The notes: generated by a model not told the origin, from the sequence alone. Positions 1-5,403 are shown, numbered from the stretch's first letter. The stretch is DNA of 6,422 bases from JAFARE01 sp035566535 (GCA_035566535.1 DATMRA010000048.1:1-6422), one strand, 5' to 3'. Program-made: numbers and translations.

Positions 1-280
1 GGCCGCCCTTGGTGGCGATCACCACGTCTTCGCGGCGGTACCCCTCGAGCGCCTTGGCCAGCAGGCGCTCGGACGCTCCGAAGCCGTAGCCCTGGGCGGT
101 GTCGAAGAAGTTGATGCCCTGATCGCGCGCGTGCCGGATCGCGCGGATCGCCGCCTCCTCATCCGTCGCACCCCAGTCGCCGCCGAGCTGCCATGTGCCG
201 AATGCGATACGCGAGACGTGCAGCCCACTGCGGCCAAGCCGAATGTGCTGAAGCTTTGTCGTCACGTTCTGCGCCGCCAT
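1..280 (-). CDS. Aldo/keto reductase, N-terminal part (cut by window edge)
   Basis: The visible 93 residues begin MAAQNVTTKLQHIRLG and form the first strands and helices of the aldo/keto reductase TIM barrel. These enzymes reduce aldehydes and ketones with NADPH in the cytoplasm. Three of the four catalytic-tetrad residues are visible by motif: Asp60 in FFDTA, Tyr65 in QGYG, and Lys91 in ATKGG. The histidine would lie beyond position 1. The R-L-G-x-S-G-L-x-V-S start and the GxSE-x-L-x-K-A-L stretch are typical of the bacterial YajO/YhdN/Tas-type subgroup, whose substrates are usually unknown. The ATG at 280 is fixed by a perfect Shine-Dalgarno five bases upstream. The gene is divergent from the LuxR-type regulator, which may control it (inference). 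No frameshift is visible. The family call is firm; the substrate cannot be stated. Confidence 0.93.
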   Translation of the reverse strand, partial: MAAQNVTTKLQHIRLGRSGLHVSRIAFGTWQLGGDWGATDEEAAIRAIRHARDQGINFFDTAQGYGFGASERLLAKALEGYRREDVVIATKGG

Positions 281-285
281 AACGC

Positions 286-292
286 ACCTCCT
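286..292 (-). promoter_or_regulatory. Ribosome binding site of the aldo/keto reductase
   Basis: On the minus strand AGGAGGT lies five bases before the ATG at 280, a full match to the anti-Shine-Dalgarno sequence. It fixes that start. It also sits directly beside the GTG at 295 where a longer version of the divergent regulator could begin, which argues for the shorter regulator start at 331. Confidence 0.85.
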
Positions 293-330
293 GTGTGGGT
301 ATCAAGGATAGCTGCGACAATCGAGCGGCA

Positions 331-1977
331 ATGAGCACAGGAGCGGCTGGCGGCACCGCGGCGCCATCCGCGCAGAGCACCGGCAGCTTCGGTGCCGCGC
401 GTGCCGAGTTCGAAGCGATCCTGGCCCTCGCCGACACCGCCGAGACCCACGAGGTGCTGGCGAAATTGTGCCTCGTCCTCGAGGATCTCGAGGCGGCGCG
501 CAATCACGCCGAAATCGCCTACCGCCGGTACAAAGCGGAGGGCAACTGGGCGCGAGCCGGCGCTGCCGCGATGATCGTCGTCGGCGTCCACAGCTGGACG
601 GGGAATCTGGCCGCGGTGGGTGGCTGGCTCGCGCGAGCCCGCCGGATTCTCGAGCAGGCGGGTGACTGCGTGGAGCTCGGCTATCTCGAGGTTGCCAGAA
701 TCGGATGCGAGATTCACGACGTCACGACGCTGCAGGCAAGCGCCGACGTCGCGCTCGACGTCGCCCGGCGATTCGGCGACACCGATCTCGAGGTGCGCGC
801 CCTCGCCGACAGTGGCCTGGCGCTGGTGTGTCAGGGCTTGGTCAGCGAAGGCCTGGCGCGCCTGGACGAAGCCATGGCGGCTGTGGTGGCAGGCGATATC
901 GGCAACTATTTCATCGCCGGAACCTCCTGCTGCGCGATGCTCCACGCCTGCGACCGGCTGGGCGACCAGGAGCGCGCCGCAGAGTGGACCCAGGCCGTGT
1001 TCACGTCAGCGCGGGCTCGCTTCGGCGACCCACCCCCGGTGGTATTGCAGAGCCACTGCAGGCTCATCTACGGGGGCCTGCTGGCCGAACAGGCGAGGTG
1101 GGACGAGGCCGAAACCGAGTTCACCCGGGCGCTTCATGGCACGCTCGCGCTGCACTACCGCGCCGACGCCAGCGCGCGGCTGGCCAATCTGAGCATCCGC
1201 CGTGGACGGCTCAAAGAGGCTGCGGATCGCCTCTCGGGCTACGAGGACTGCATCGAGGTCGCGGAGGTGCTGGCTCGCCTCTGCCTTGCGCGAGGTGAGC
1301 CGGATCAAGCCGAAGCCACCCTGCGGCGCGCGCTGCGAGAGGTGAGCACCGACGTTCTCTCGAGCGCTCCACTGCTCGCACTGCTCGTTGACGTCGAGCT
1401 GGCGCGGGGCCGATCCGACGCGGCAGCCGCCGCGGCCGGCGAGCTGCGCGCCATTGCTGAGACGAGCGATGTGACGGCCGTCTGGATCCTGTCCGACCTC
1501 AGTGCCGGGCGCGTCGCCGCCACAACCGGCGGGGATGCCGCGATCCCTTTCCGTACTGCGCTCGCGCGCCTCTCGCGCGACCAGCTCCCCGTGCTTCGGG
1601 CCGACATCCAGCTCGAGCTGGCCAACGTGTTGCAGGAGTCGGATCCGCCGGCGGCGGTGGCCGAGTGCCGGTCGGCGCTGGCCATCTTCGAACGGGCGGG
1701 TGCGCAGCACGCGGCGGATCGGACCGCGGCGCTGCTTCGAAGCCTCGGCGTCACCAGCCGGAGCCGTGCCGGAGTCACCAACGACGCGGGACTGAGCAGG
1801 CGGGAGCGCGAGGTGCTCGAGCTGTTGCGCGAAGGGCTATCCAACGCGGAGATCGGACACCGTCTGTTCATCACGTCCAAGACGGCCGAGCACCACGTCG
1901 GCGCCATCCTCGGCAAGCTGAACCTGCGCACCCGCGCTGAGGCGGGCGTCTTCGCGGAGTCACAGAGGGACCGCTGA
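331..1977 (+). CDS. TPR-repeat transcriptional regulator with C-terminal LuxR-type HTH
   Basis: This is a 548-residue protein when started at ATG 331; an in-frame GTG at 295 would add 12 residues. Neither start has a clear Shine-Dalgarno. I prefer ATG because the longer form would nearly abut the divergent gene. Residues from about 15 to 470 are Ala/Leu/Arg-rich helical repeats of TPR type, for example ARAEFEAILALADTAE and WDEAETEFTRAL, presumably a ligand- or partner-sensing superhelix. The last about 60 residues (from nucleotide 1792) are a GerE/LuxR DNA-binding domain: LSRREREVLELL, then GLSNAEIGHRLFITSKTAEHH, then ILGKLNLRTRAEA. No Walker A motif and no receiver domain are present, so it resembles a LAL/MalT-type regulator without its ATPase, an arrangement common in Actinobacteria. 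It may control the divergent reductase or the downstream MBL gene (inference). The target and signal are unknown. Confidence 0.9.
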   Translation: MSTGAAGGTAAPSAQSTGSFGAARAEFEAILALADTAETHEVLAKLCLVLEDLEAARNHAEIAYRRYKAEGNWARAGAAAMIVVGVHSWTGNLAAVGGWLARARRILEQAGDCVELGYLEVARIGCEIHDVTTLQASADVALDVARRFGDTDLEVRALADSGLALVCQGLVSEGLARLDEAMAAVVAGDIGNYFIAGTSCCAMLHACDRLGDQERAAEWTQAVFTSARARFGDPPPVVLQSHCRLIYGGLLAEQARWDEAETEFTRALHGTLALHYRADASARLANLSIRRGRLKEAADRLSGYEDCIEVAEVLARLCLARGEPDQAEATLRRALREVSTDVLSSAPLLALLVDVELARGRSDAAAAAAGELRAIAETSDVTAVWILSDLSAGRVAATTGGDAAIPFRTALARLSRDQLPVLRADIQLELANVLQESDPPAAVAECRSALAIFERAGAQHAADRTAALLRSLGVTSRSRAGVTNDAGLSRREREVLELLREGLSNAEIGHRLFITSKTAEHHVGAILGKLNLRTRAEAGVFAESQRDR

Positions 1978-2009
1978 GCGGGTCGGGACCTGAAGGTGGG
2001 GAACGGATA

Positions 2010-2020
2010 GGGGAATCCCC
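2010..2020. promoter_or_regulatory. Short palindrome between regulator and MBL gene (possible operator)
   Basis: GGGGAATCCCC is a perfect inverted repeat of five bases around a central A. A further GGGGA lies 12 bases upstream, at 1998-2002. It sits in the 115-bp gap between the LuxR-type regulator and the MBL gene, about 73 bp before the latter's start, where an operator could be. LuxR-family proteins bind dyads, so autogenous or local control is conceivable. I see no convincing -35/-10 pair and no terminator here. The palindrome is short enough to be chance. Confidence 0.25.
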
Positions 2021-2081
2021 CGATTCGCGCGGCTATCGACTGATGGATGATCGAGGTGCGCCGAGCAGACCCCATTCCACC

Positions 2082-2087
2082 AGGAGA
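2082..2087 (+). promoter_or_regulatory. Ribosome binding site of the MBL-fold gene
   Basis: AGGAGA lies five bases before the GTG at 2093 and decides that start. No ATG in the same frame competes near the N-terminus. Confidence 0.75.
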
Positions 2088-2092
2088 ATCCA

Positions 2093-2884
2093 GTGCAGCC
2101 GATCCGCATCGCCGACGAGACCTTTGTTCTTCCTTCGATCTTTCCGATCCCCGGCGTGGGGTTGCTCAATGTCAGTCCGTTGGTCATCCGCGCCGCAGAG
2201 CCCGTCCTCGTCGACACGGGACCGCCCATCTTCCGTGATGAGTACTTGGAGGCGGCGTTCTCACTGGTGGATCCGACCGATGTGCGCTGGATATTTCTGA
2301 GCCACGATGACCGCGATCACTCGGGCAACATCATGCAGCTCCTCGATCTCTGCCCGAACGCGCGAGTCGTCACGACGTTCGTGGCGGTGGGCCGGATGAG
2401 CGAAGAATGGACGCTCCCGATGTCGCGAGTGCTGCTCGTCAATGACGGGGAAAGCTTCAGCGCCGGCGACCGCACGCTGGGAGTTGTGCGGCCACCATTC
2501 TTCGACGCGCCGGGCACACGGGGTCTGTGGGATCCGAAGACCGGCGTCTATTACAGTGTCGATGCTTTCGGCGCCGTCATCCCCGCTCCCTGCGAGGAGA
2601 TGGCCGACGTGCCGGAGGATGCGTACGAGTTCGGTTTCAACTGGTTCAACCGTGTGAACCATCCGTGGCACGAGTTCACCGACCAGGCGAAGATGGATGC
2701 ACAGGTGGACCGCATCCGGAAGCTGGCGCCGAAGTGCATCGTCAGTTACCACGGGCCTGCGGCGCACCATCGCAGTGAGCAGCTGTGCGACGCGCTCTCT
2801 GCGATCGTCGGCATGGAGCCACTCGCCTTGCCGACGCAGAGCGACATCGAGGCGATGATGGCGGCGATGCCGGCGCACGCATAA
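2093..2884 (+). CDS. MBL-fold protein related to flavodiiron/ODP di-iron domains
   Basis: This is a 263-residue single-domain metallo-beta-lactamase-fold protein starting at GTG behind AGGAGA. The fold shows as VLVDTGPP (residues 38-45), LSHDDRDHSGN (69-79), SVDAFG (155-160) and SYHGP (218-222). The last two motifs match the NDAFG and SHGP motifs of flavodiiron proteins, not hydrolytic beta-lactamases. Aligned by spacing, the metal ligands would be His71, Asp73, Asp75, His76, Asp138, Asp157 and His220. The classical di-iron site is H-x-E-x-D-H, then His, Asp, His, so here Glu is replaced by Asp73 and the second-sphere His by Asp138. There is no flavodoxin or rubredoxin domain, so if it handles O2 or NO it needs an external electron donor, or it may be a sensor like ODP proteins (inference). 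No signal peptide is seen, so it is cytoplasmic. It follows the regulator on the same strand and converges on the next gene. Confidence 0.85.
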   Translation: MQPIRIADETFVLPSIFPIPGVGLLNVSPLVIRAAEPVLVDTGPPIFRDEYLEAAFSLVDPTDVRWIFLSHDDRDHSGNIMQLLDLCPNARVVTTFVAVGRMSEEWTLPMSRVLLVNDGESFSAGDRTLGVVRPPFFDAPGTRGLWDPKTGVYYSVDAFGAVIPAPCEEMADVPEDAYEFGFNWFNRVNHPWHEFTDQAKMDAQVDRIRKLAPKCIVSYHGPAAHHRSEQLCDALSAIVGMEPLALPTQSDIEAMMAAMPAHA

Positions 2885-2903
2885 GGCGCGCCGCAACGAC
2901 TGA

Positions 2904-3620
2904 TCAGAATCGGACGTTAGCGGCCCAAACTCGCACGAGGTCCGCGTCGCCGGACACGGTGATTCCCTCTAACCCGCGGCGGTTCATCGACCAGAGGAAC
3001 AGGTCCGACGCCGTCCCCTGGAGCTCGCAGTCGCCGGCACCATCGCCAAGCACCTCGACGTGCTCACCGAGGCTGACGCGCCACGACGCGCCACCGTCGC
3101 TTGCAACAAGGCGCAGGACGCGGCCCTCGCCGCGCGGGGCGCTGGCCCGCAGCGCTGCGAGGCCCAACCACTCGTCCAGCCCGTCCATTGCATCGGCCGT
3201 CCCCAGCGGAGTGATCGGGCCTCTGGCTGACTCGGCGTCGCAACGGTGCACGGCCGTCTCGTTGGCCTGGCGGCGCGCCCAGAAGGCGAGCGCGTTGGGC
3301 CCGGGTCCCCAGAACCAGAAGGTTTCTTCGGGCGTGGTGCCTTCCAGTGCCTCCACCAGCCCGCGGCATCCCTCGCGATACCACGCGAGCAGCGCATCGC
3401 GCCCGGACGGGCCCTCATGGTCGCGCCGCAGCCGGGACTGAACCCGCTCGCGGACGATCGCCGCCGCCCAGCGGTGGACGTCGCCGATGTGCCGCAGCAG
3501 ATCGTCAACGTCCCATCCCGGACAGCCGGGGACGGCGGCATCCATCGGCCCGGCCTCAGCCGCCCGGGCGAGTGCCTCCCCCTCGGAGCGGATTCGAGCT
3601 ATCTGACTGCGGACATCCAC
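2904..3620 (-). CDS. Maleylpyruvate isomerase/DinB-like family protein, probably mycothiol-dependent
   Basis: This is a 238-residue protein of the MDMPI family, metal-dependent thiol enzymes of Actinobacteria with a DinB-type four-helix bundle. Residues 1-155 form the bundle: VPGCPGWDVDDLLRHIGDVHRW carries His44, and ANETAVHRCDAE carries Glu121 and His125. These match the His / Glu-xxx-His zinc triad of mycothiol-dependent maleylpyruvate isomerase. Residues about 160-238 form the C-terminal domain, ending in GTASDLFLWSMNRR and GDADLVRVWAANVRF. The family mostly consists of uncharacterised thiol-S-transferase or isomerase-like enzymes, so actual maleylpyruvate activity should not be assumed. 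Start is GTG at 3620 with no clear Shine-Dalgarno; the next in-frame ATG (codon 26) would remove the first helix. It lies 36 bp behind the zinc-ribbon-like gene, so it may be co-transcribed. It ends 19 bp from the MBL gene. Confidence 0.88.
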   Translation of the reverse strand: MDVRSQIARIRSEGEALARAAEAGPMDAAVPGCPGWDVDDLLRHIGDVHRWAAAIVRERVQSRLRRDHEGPSGRDALLAWYREGCRGLVEALEGTTPEETFWFWGPGPNALAFWARRQANETAVHRCDAESARGPITPLGTADAMDGLDEWLGLAALRASAPRGEGRVLRLVASDGGASWRVSLGEHVEVLGDGAGDCELQGTASDLFLWSMNRRGLEGITVSGDADLVRVWAANVRF

Positions 3621-3656
3621 GCGGCGCAGTTTCGCAGGGCCGGTCCCCGAGCAGAG

Positions 3657-4145
3657 TCAGGCGACGGCTGTAGCCCGTTTCCCCGCGCACTCCTCACAGA
3701 GCGTGCTGTGATCGGCGGTGTTACGCACGTTTCCGACGAGAGGGACCTCGGAGCTGACGAACCCAAACCCAATGTCGTCACGGCCGCAACCGGCGCAGGA
3801 GACCGCGTTCGAGACGGTGCTGTAGAAGAACCCCTGGTTGCCGATGATCACCTCACGGCGCGGGTGCGGAATGAAGCTTGACGCCGGCACGATGTGGCGT
3901 CTGCTGTTGCGCGGGGCGACCACTCCAGGCCACTCGGGCGTCGGATGGTAGCCACGGACGACCTCGAGCTGGCCGGTTTCCCCGTTGCGCCGCACCGCGA
4001 CAACAGGGACGGGTATGCCATCGATGCTGCTGTGACCCGGGACGGGATGGGGGAGAGCCTGCCACTCCGCCGAGCCGCCTGGTCGCGTGCCGCCGCCGGG
4101 GTCGCGGCCCAACCGGCCGAAGAGGCGGCGCAACTCGCCGCTCAC
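3657..4145 (-). CDS. Unrecognised protein with two CxxC pairs (zinc-ribbon-like)
   Basis: I do not recognise this family. From GTG 4145 it has 162 residues: a Gly/Arg-rich N-terminus (LRRLFGRLGRDPGGGT), a beta-rich middle with GIPVPVVAVRRN and VVRGYHPTPEWPG, then NSRRHIVPASSFIPHPRREV, and a C-terminal part with CAGC and LCEEC, CxxC pairs 29 residues apart, which suggests a structural zinc site. An in-frame ATG at 4235 would give 192 residues but overlaps the antitoxin gene by 68 bases. I chose the GTG because third positions in codons 1-30 of the longer form are about one-third A/T, whereas from the GTG on they are almost all G/C. In the overlap the antitoxin frame has the better codon pattern. 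It lies 22 bp after the antitoxin stop, the place a toxin usually occupies, but shows no PIN, RelE, Doc/Fic or MazF motif. The SRRHIVP stretch with the CxxC pairs might hint at a nuclease-like metal site, but that is speculative. Confidence 0.72.
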   Translation of the reverse strand: MSGELRRLFGRLGRDPGGGTRPGGSAEWQALPHPVPGHSSIDGIPVPVVAVRRNGETGQLEVVRGYHPTPEWPGVVAPRNSRRHIVPASSFIPHPRREVIIGNQGFFYSTVSNAVSCAGCGRDDIGFGFVSSEVPLVGNVRNTADHSTLCEECAGKRATAVA

Positions 4146-4167
4146 AGATGCATCGGGGATGGCCCGC

Positions 4168-4494
4168 TCATTTGCCGCGGTGGCTGCCGCGGAGGTGGTC
4201 AGGCTGCGACTTCCCCTCGGGAGAACCGTTGCCATCGGGGGTCACATGGGCTTCCTGCCACTCGACGCTGCTGAGCCGATCGGCGCCGAGGCCGGCGTCG
4301 CCGGCCGCCACCTCGCGCGTGTAGACAGACGCGTGTTCCAGCAGCCAGTCCTCGAGCGCCGTCTCGTCAATGGGAACGAGGGCGGCGACGGGCCTTCCGT
4401 TGCGGGTGACCAGCGCCGGGCGCCGGGTTGTTTCGAGTTCCTGCAGGACGGTGGCGGTATTGCGCGCGAGTTCGCGCAGCGTGACGGTCGCCAT
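4168..4494 (-). CDS. Phd/YefM-family type II antitoxin
   Basis: This is a 108-residue protein with a clear Phd/YefM DNA-binding N-terminus: TVTLRELARNTATVLQELE, then RRPALVTRNGRPVAALVPID. It is followed by ALEDWLLEHASVYTREVAAGDAGLGADRL, the helical tail that in this family wraps the cognate toxin. The last about 25 residues (HVTPDGNGSPEGKSQP onward) look unstructured and extend past the usual 80-90 residues. Family members dimerise, bind palindromes in their own promoter and neutralise a toxin. Here a 17-bp inverted repeat lies just upstream, consistent with self-repression. The ATG at 4494 has no Shine-Dalgarno but sits six bases after a TAAGAT box, suggesting a leaderless mRNA. No known toxin gene is adjacent: the next gene is the double-CxxC protein, 22 bp on. 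It is either an orphan antitoxin or half of a non-standard pair. Confidence 0.88.
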   Translation of the reverse strand: MATVTLRELARNTATVLQELETTRRPALVTRNGRPVAALVPIDETALEDWLLEHASVYTREVAAGDAGLGADRLSSVEWQEAHVTPDGNGSPEGKSQPDHLRGSHRGK

Positions 4495-4500
4495 GGCCGA

Positions 4501-4530
4501 ATCTTACGCCAATTGTCTGACAATTGTCTG
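4501..4530 (-). promoter_or_regulatory. Predicted leaderless promoter of the antitoxin gene
   Basis: Reading the minus strand, a -10-like TAAGAT (plus 4501-4506) ends six bases before the ATG at 4494. Transcription would therefore begin at or within a base or so of the start codon, as in leaderless actinobacterial genes. A -35 candidate CAGACA (plus 4525-4530, four of six matches to TTGACA) lies 18 bp upstream of the -10. The gene lacks a Shine-Dalgarno, which fits. The assignment is from consensus only. Confidence 0.5.
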
Positions 4531-4531
4531 T
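4510..4531. promoter_or_regulatory. Antitoxin operator: 17-bp inverted repeat plus tandem 11-bp repeat
   Basis: CAATTGTC-T-GACAATTG (4510-4526) is a perfect inverted repeat with 8-bp arms around one base. The same segment also reads as two tandem 11-bp units, CAATTGTCTGA and CAATTGTCTGT, so a third half-site CAATTGTC lies at 4521-4528. An 11-bp period places the sites on one face of the helix, suited to cooperative binding of antitoxin dimers. It is AT-rich against a very GC-rich background. It covers the -35/-10 spacer and overlaps the -35, so a bound protein would block the polymerase. The binding partner (the Phd-type protein) is inferred from position. Confidence 0.65.
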
Positions 4532-4545
4532 CACGACGGCAACGG

Positions 4546-5208
4546 CTAGATCTTGACGGAGCAGGCCTCGTCCGCCGGAAGCGCCATCGCGGCGGCGATG
4601 CGCTGCGGCATCGCGGTGATTCCGAGGGCCCCGAGCACGAACGAGGTGGTGAGCACTGTCCAGAGATGCGCGCGCCGTACCATGCCGTGTCCGCTGTGGG
4701 CCACCTCGAAACGGCAGACGGTCGGGGTCACGGTGCGGGCGCGCAGGGCGAATTCGCGGGATTGGGATGGCCTGATGCGTCTGTCATCGAGGCCGTGGGC
4801 GAACACCACCTGCCTGCCGGCCAGCTGGTCGACCGGATCGCTGGGCGGGCACCAGGGTGCAAGAGCGAGCACGGCGGCAATGCCAGGAGCATCGGCGGCC
4901 TGGAGGACGGCGCGCCCGCCCATCGAGTGACCCACGAGGCAGACGGGGACGCCATGCGCGCGGACCAGGTCACCGACGACCTTCCGGACGTCCTCGACCG
5001 GCGCGCCGTCGTTGTAGCCCGCCATGCGATAGCGCAGCTGTGCGACGAGGAGCCCGTCAGGTGCGCCGCGATGGGCAAGCGCGCGGGCAATGGGCACCAA
5101 GCGCAGGAGGCCCTGAGCGAAGCGGCTCGGTACCGCGGTGCCGACCTCCCTGCCGCCGTGCGCCAGCACCACGACCCCACGCACGTGCGTGGGGGGCGTC
5201 GACGTCAC
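4546..5208 (-). CDS. Alpha/beta hydrolase (serine hydrolase)
   Basis: From GTG 5208 this is a 220-residue single-domain alpha/beta hydrolase. Markers in order are VVVLAHGG (oxyanion-hole HGG, residues 17-19), LVGHSMGG with the nucleophile Ser95, FAHGLDDRRI with the probable acid Asp142, and HSGHGM with the catalytic His174. It probably hydrolyses an ester or related bond in the cytoplasm; the substrate is unknown. There is no signal peptide. The same frame stays open to an ATG at 5391 (281 residues), but that extension reads out of frame through a small gene with a strong Shine-Dalgarno. It also uses about seven AGA codons, rare in this genome, so I reject it. GTG 5208 has no Shine-Dalgarno and lies 19 bp after the small gene's stop, so translational coupling is plausible. 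A GTG at 5184 is the other possibility. A 20-bp palindrome covers codons 5-12. Confidence 0.85.
   Translation of the reverse strand: MTSTPPTHVRGVVVLAHGGREVGTAVPSRFAQGLLRLVPIARALAHRGAPDGLLVAQLRYRMAGYNDGAPVEDVRKVVGDLVRAHGVPVCLVGHSMGGRAVLQAADAPGIAAVLALAPWCPPSDPVDQLAGRQVVFAHGLDDRRIRPSQSREFALRARTVTPTVCRFEVAHSGHGMVRRAHLWTVLTTSFVLGALGITAMPQRIAAAMALPADEACSVKI
5175..5194. repeat. 20-bp perfect palindrome at the start of the hydrolase gene
   Basis: CCCCACGCACGTGCGTGGGG is self-complementary over all 20 bases. In RNA it could fold to an 8-bp GC-rich stem with an ACGT loop; in DNA it could bind a dimeric protein. It lies over codons 5-12 of the hydrolase as I start it, just before the first core strand, and ends nine bases inside the downstream GTG alternative. 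No T-run follows on either strand, so it is not a standard intrinsic terminator. Confidence 0.6.
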
Positions 5209-5230
5209 GACATACGGACGGTCGACGTCA
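5198..5230. repeat. Two copies of a 10-bp direct repeat flanking the hydrolase start
   Basis: GTCGACGTCA occurs at 5198-5207 and again at 5221-5230, 23 bp apart. Each copy contains two overlapping 6-bp palindromes, GTCGAC and GACGTC. One copy contains the stop codon of the small basic gene and the other touches the hydrolase GTG. With the palindrome at 5175-5194 this makes the 55-bp junction unusually structured. It may be a regulatory site or chance in GC-rich DNA. Confidence 0.35.
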
Positions 5231-5353
5231 GCTGCCTTGCTGTGTTTGCCCCGCATTGCGCGCGGCCAGCTTCTTGGCGGCTTTCGCAGTGGCGCTGGCT
5301 TTCGGCTTTTTCTGCTGCTTCTTGGGAGCGCCTCGAGTCTTCTCTCCCGCCAT
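5228..5353 (-). CDS. Small Lys/Ala-rich basic protein (41 residues)
   Basis: A short ORF encodes MAGEKTRGAPKKQQKKPKAS followed by ATAKAAKKLAARNAGQTQQG and a final S. It has about ten lysines and three arginines, one acidic residue, and KK or KxK clusters with an AxAKAAKKLAA segment that could form a helix. The composition is like histone-H1-type or ribosome/nucleic-acid-associated tails; I do not recognise a family. Evidence that it is real: GGAGGT lies six bases before the ATG, Lys uses mainly AAG, and the competing frame (the upstream extension of the hydrolase) is full of AGA codons. It starts 50 bp after the phosphoesterase stop and ends 19 bp before the hydrolase GTG, so it fits an operon. 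A role in binding nucleic acid is an inference from charge only. Confidence 0.62.
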   Translation of the reverse strand: MAGEKTRGAPKKQQKKPKASATAKAAKKLAARNAGQTQQGS

Positions 5354-5359
5354 CGTCGT

Positions 5360-5365
5360 ACCTCC
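5360..5365 (-). promoter_or_regulatory. Ribosome binding site of the small basic protein
   Basis: On the minus strand GGAGGT lies six bases before the ATG at 5353. It supports the small ORF and counts against reading the hydrolase frame through this region, since the frame's ATG at 5367 would overlap this site and has no such signal. Confidence 0.75.
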
Positions 5366-5403
5366 ATCACGCGCGTGCCGGCGCCGGACAACCCTGGTTG
5401 ATG

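Noticed and set aside
295..330. Longer N-terminus of the LuxR-type regulator from GTG 295
   Set aside because: It has no Shine-Dalgarno, would leave 14 bp to the divergent start, and the added residues GIKDSCDNRAA show no family resemblance. It is not excluded.
262..945. 227-codon open frame on the minus strand opposite the LuxR-type regulator
   Set aside because: It would overlap the reductase start, has no domain, and runs antisense to a gene with clear TPR/HTH sequence.
1006..2075. Two overlapping minus-strand open frames (1006-1710 and 1305-2075)
   Set aside because: Both are Arg/Ser/Ala-rich shadows of the regulator gene without a ribosome binding site or domain.
2093..2884. Classical beta-lactamase or glyoxalase II identity for the MBL protein
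   Set aside because: The second His of the HxHxDH motif is absent, and SVDAFG plus SYHGP match the flavodiiron/ODP branch.
2885..2907. GGCGCGCC and CTGATCAG palindromes in the convergent gap, considered as a bidirectional terminator
   Set aside because: The stems are only four bases per arm without loops, and there is no T-run on either strand. CTGATCAG also contains the stop codon of the minus-strand gene.
2785..3881. Plus-strand open frames opposite the DinB-like gene (2785-3441 and 3246-3881)
   Set aside because: They are low-complexity Arg/Pro/Ser translations antisense to a protein whose zinc triad is intact.
4168..4494. Search for a PIN, RelE/ParE or Doc toxin gene around the antitoxin
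   Set aside because: Neither the downstream double-CxxC protein nor the upstream hydrolase shows the acidic PIN residues, a Fic HPFxxGN motif or a RelE-like core. No other ORF remains in the interval.
5378..5387. CCGGCGCCGG palindrome after the phosphoesterase stop, considered as a terminator
   Set aside because: It has no loop and no T-run, and a strong ribosome binding site follows at once, so read-through into the small gene is more likely.
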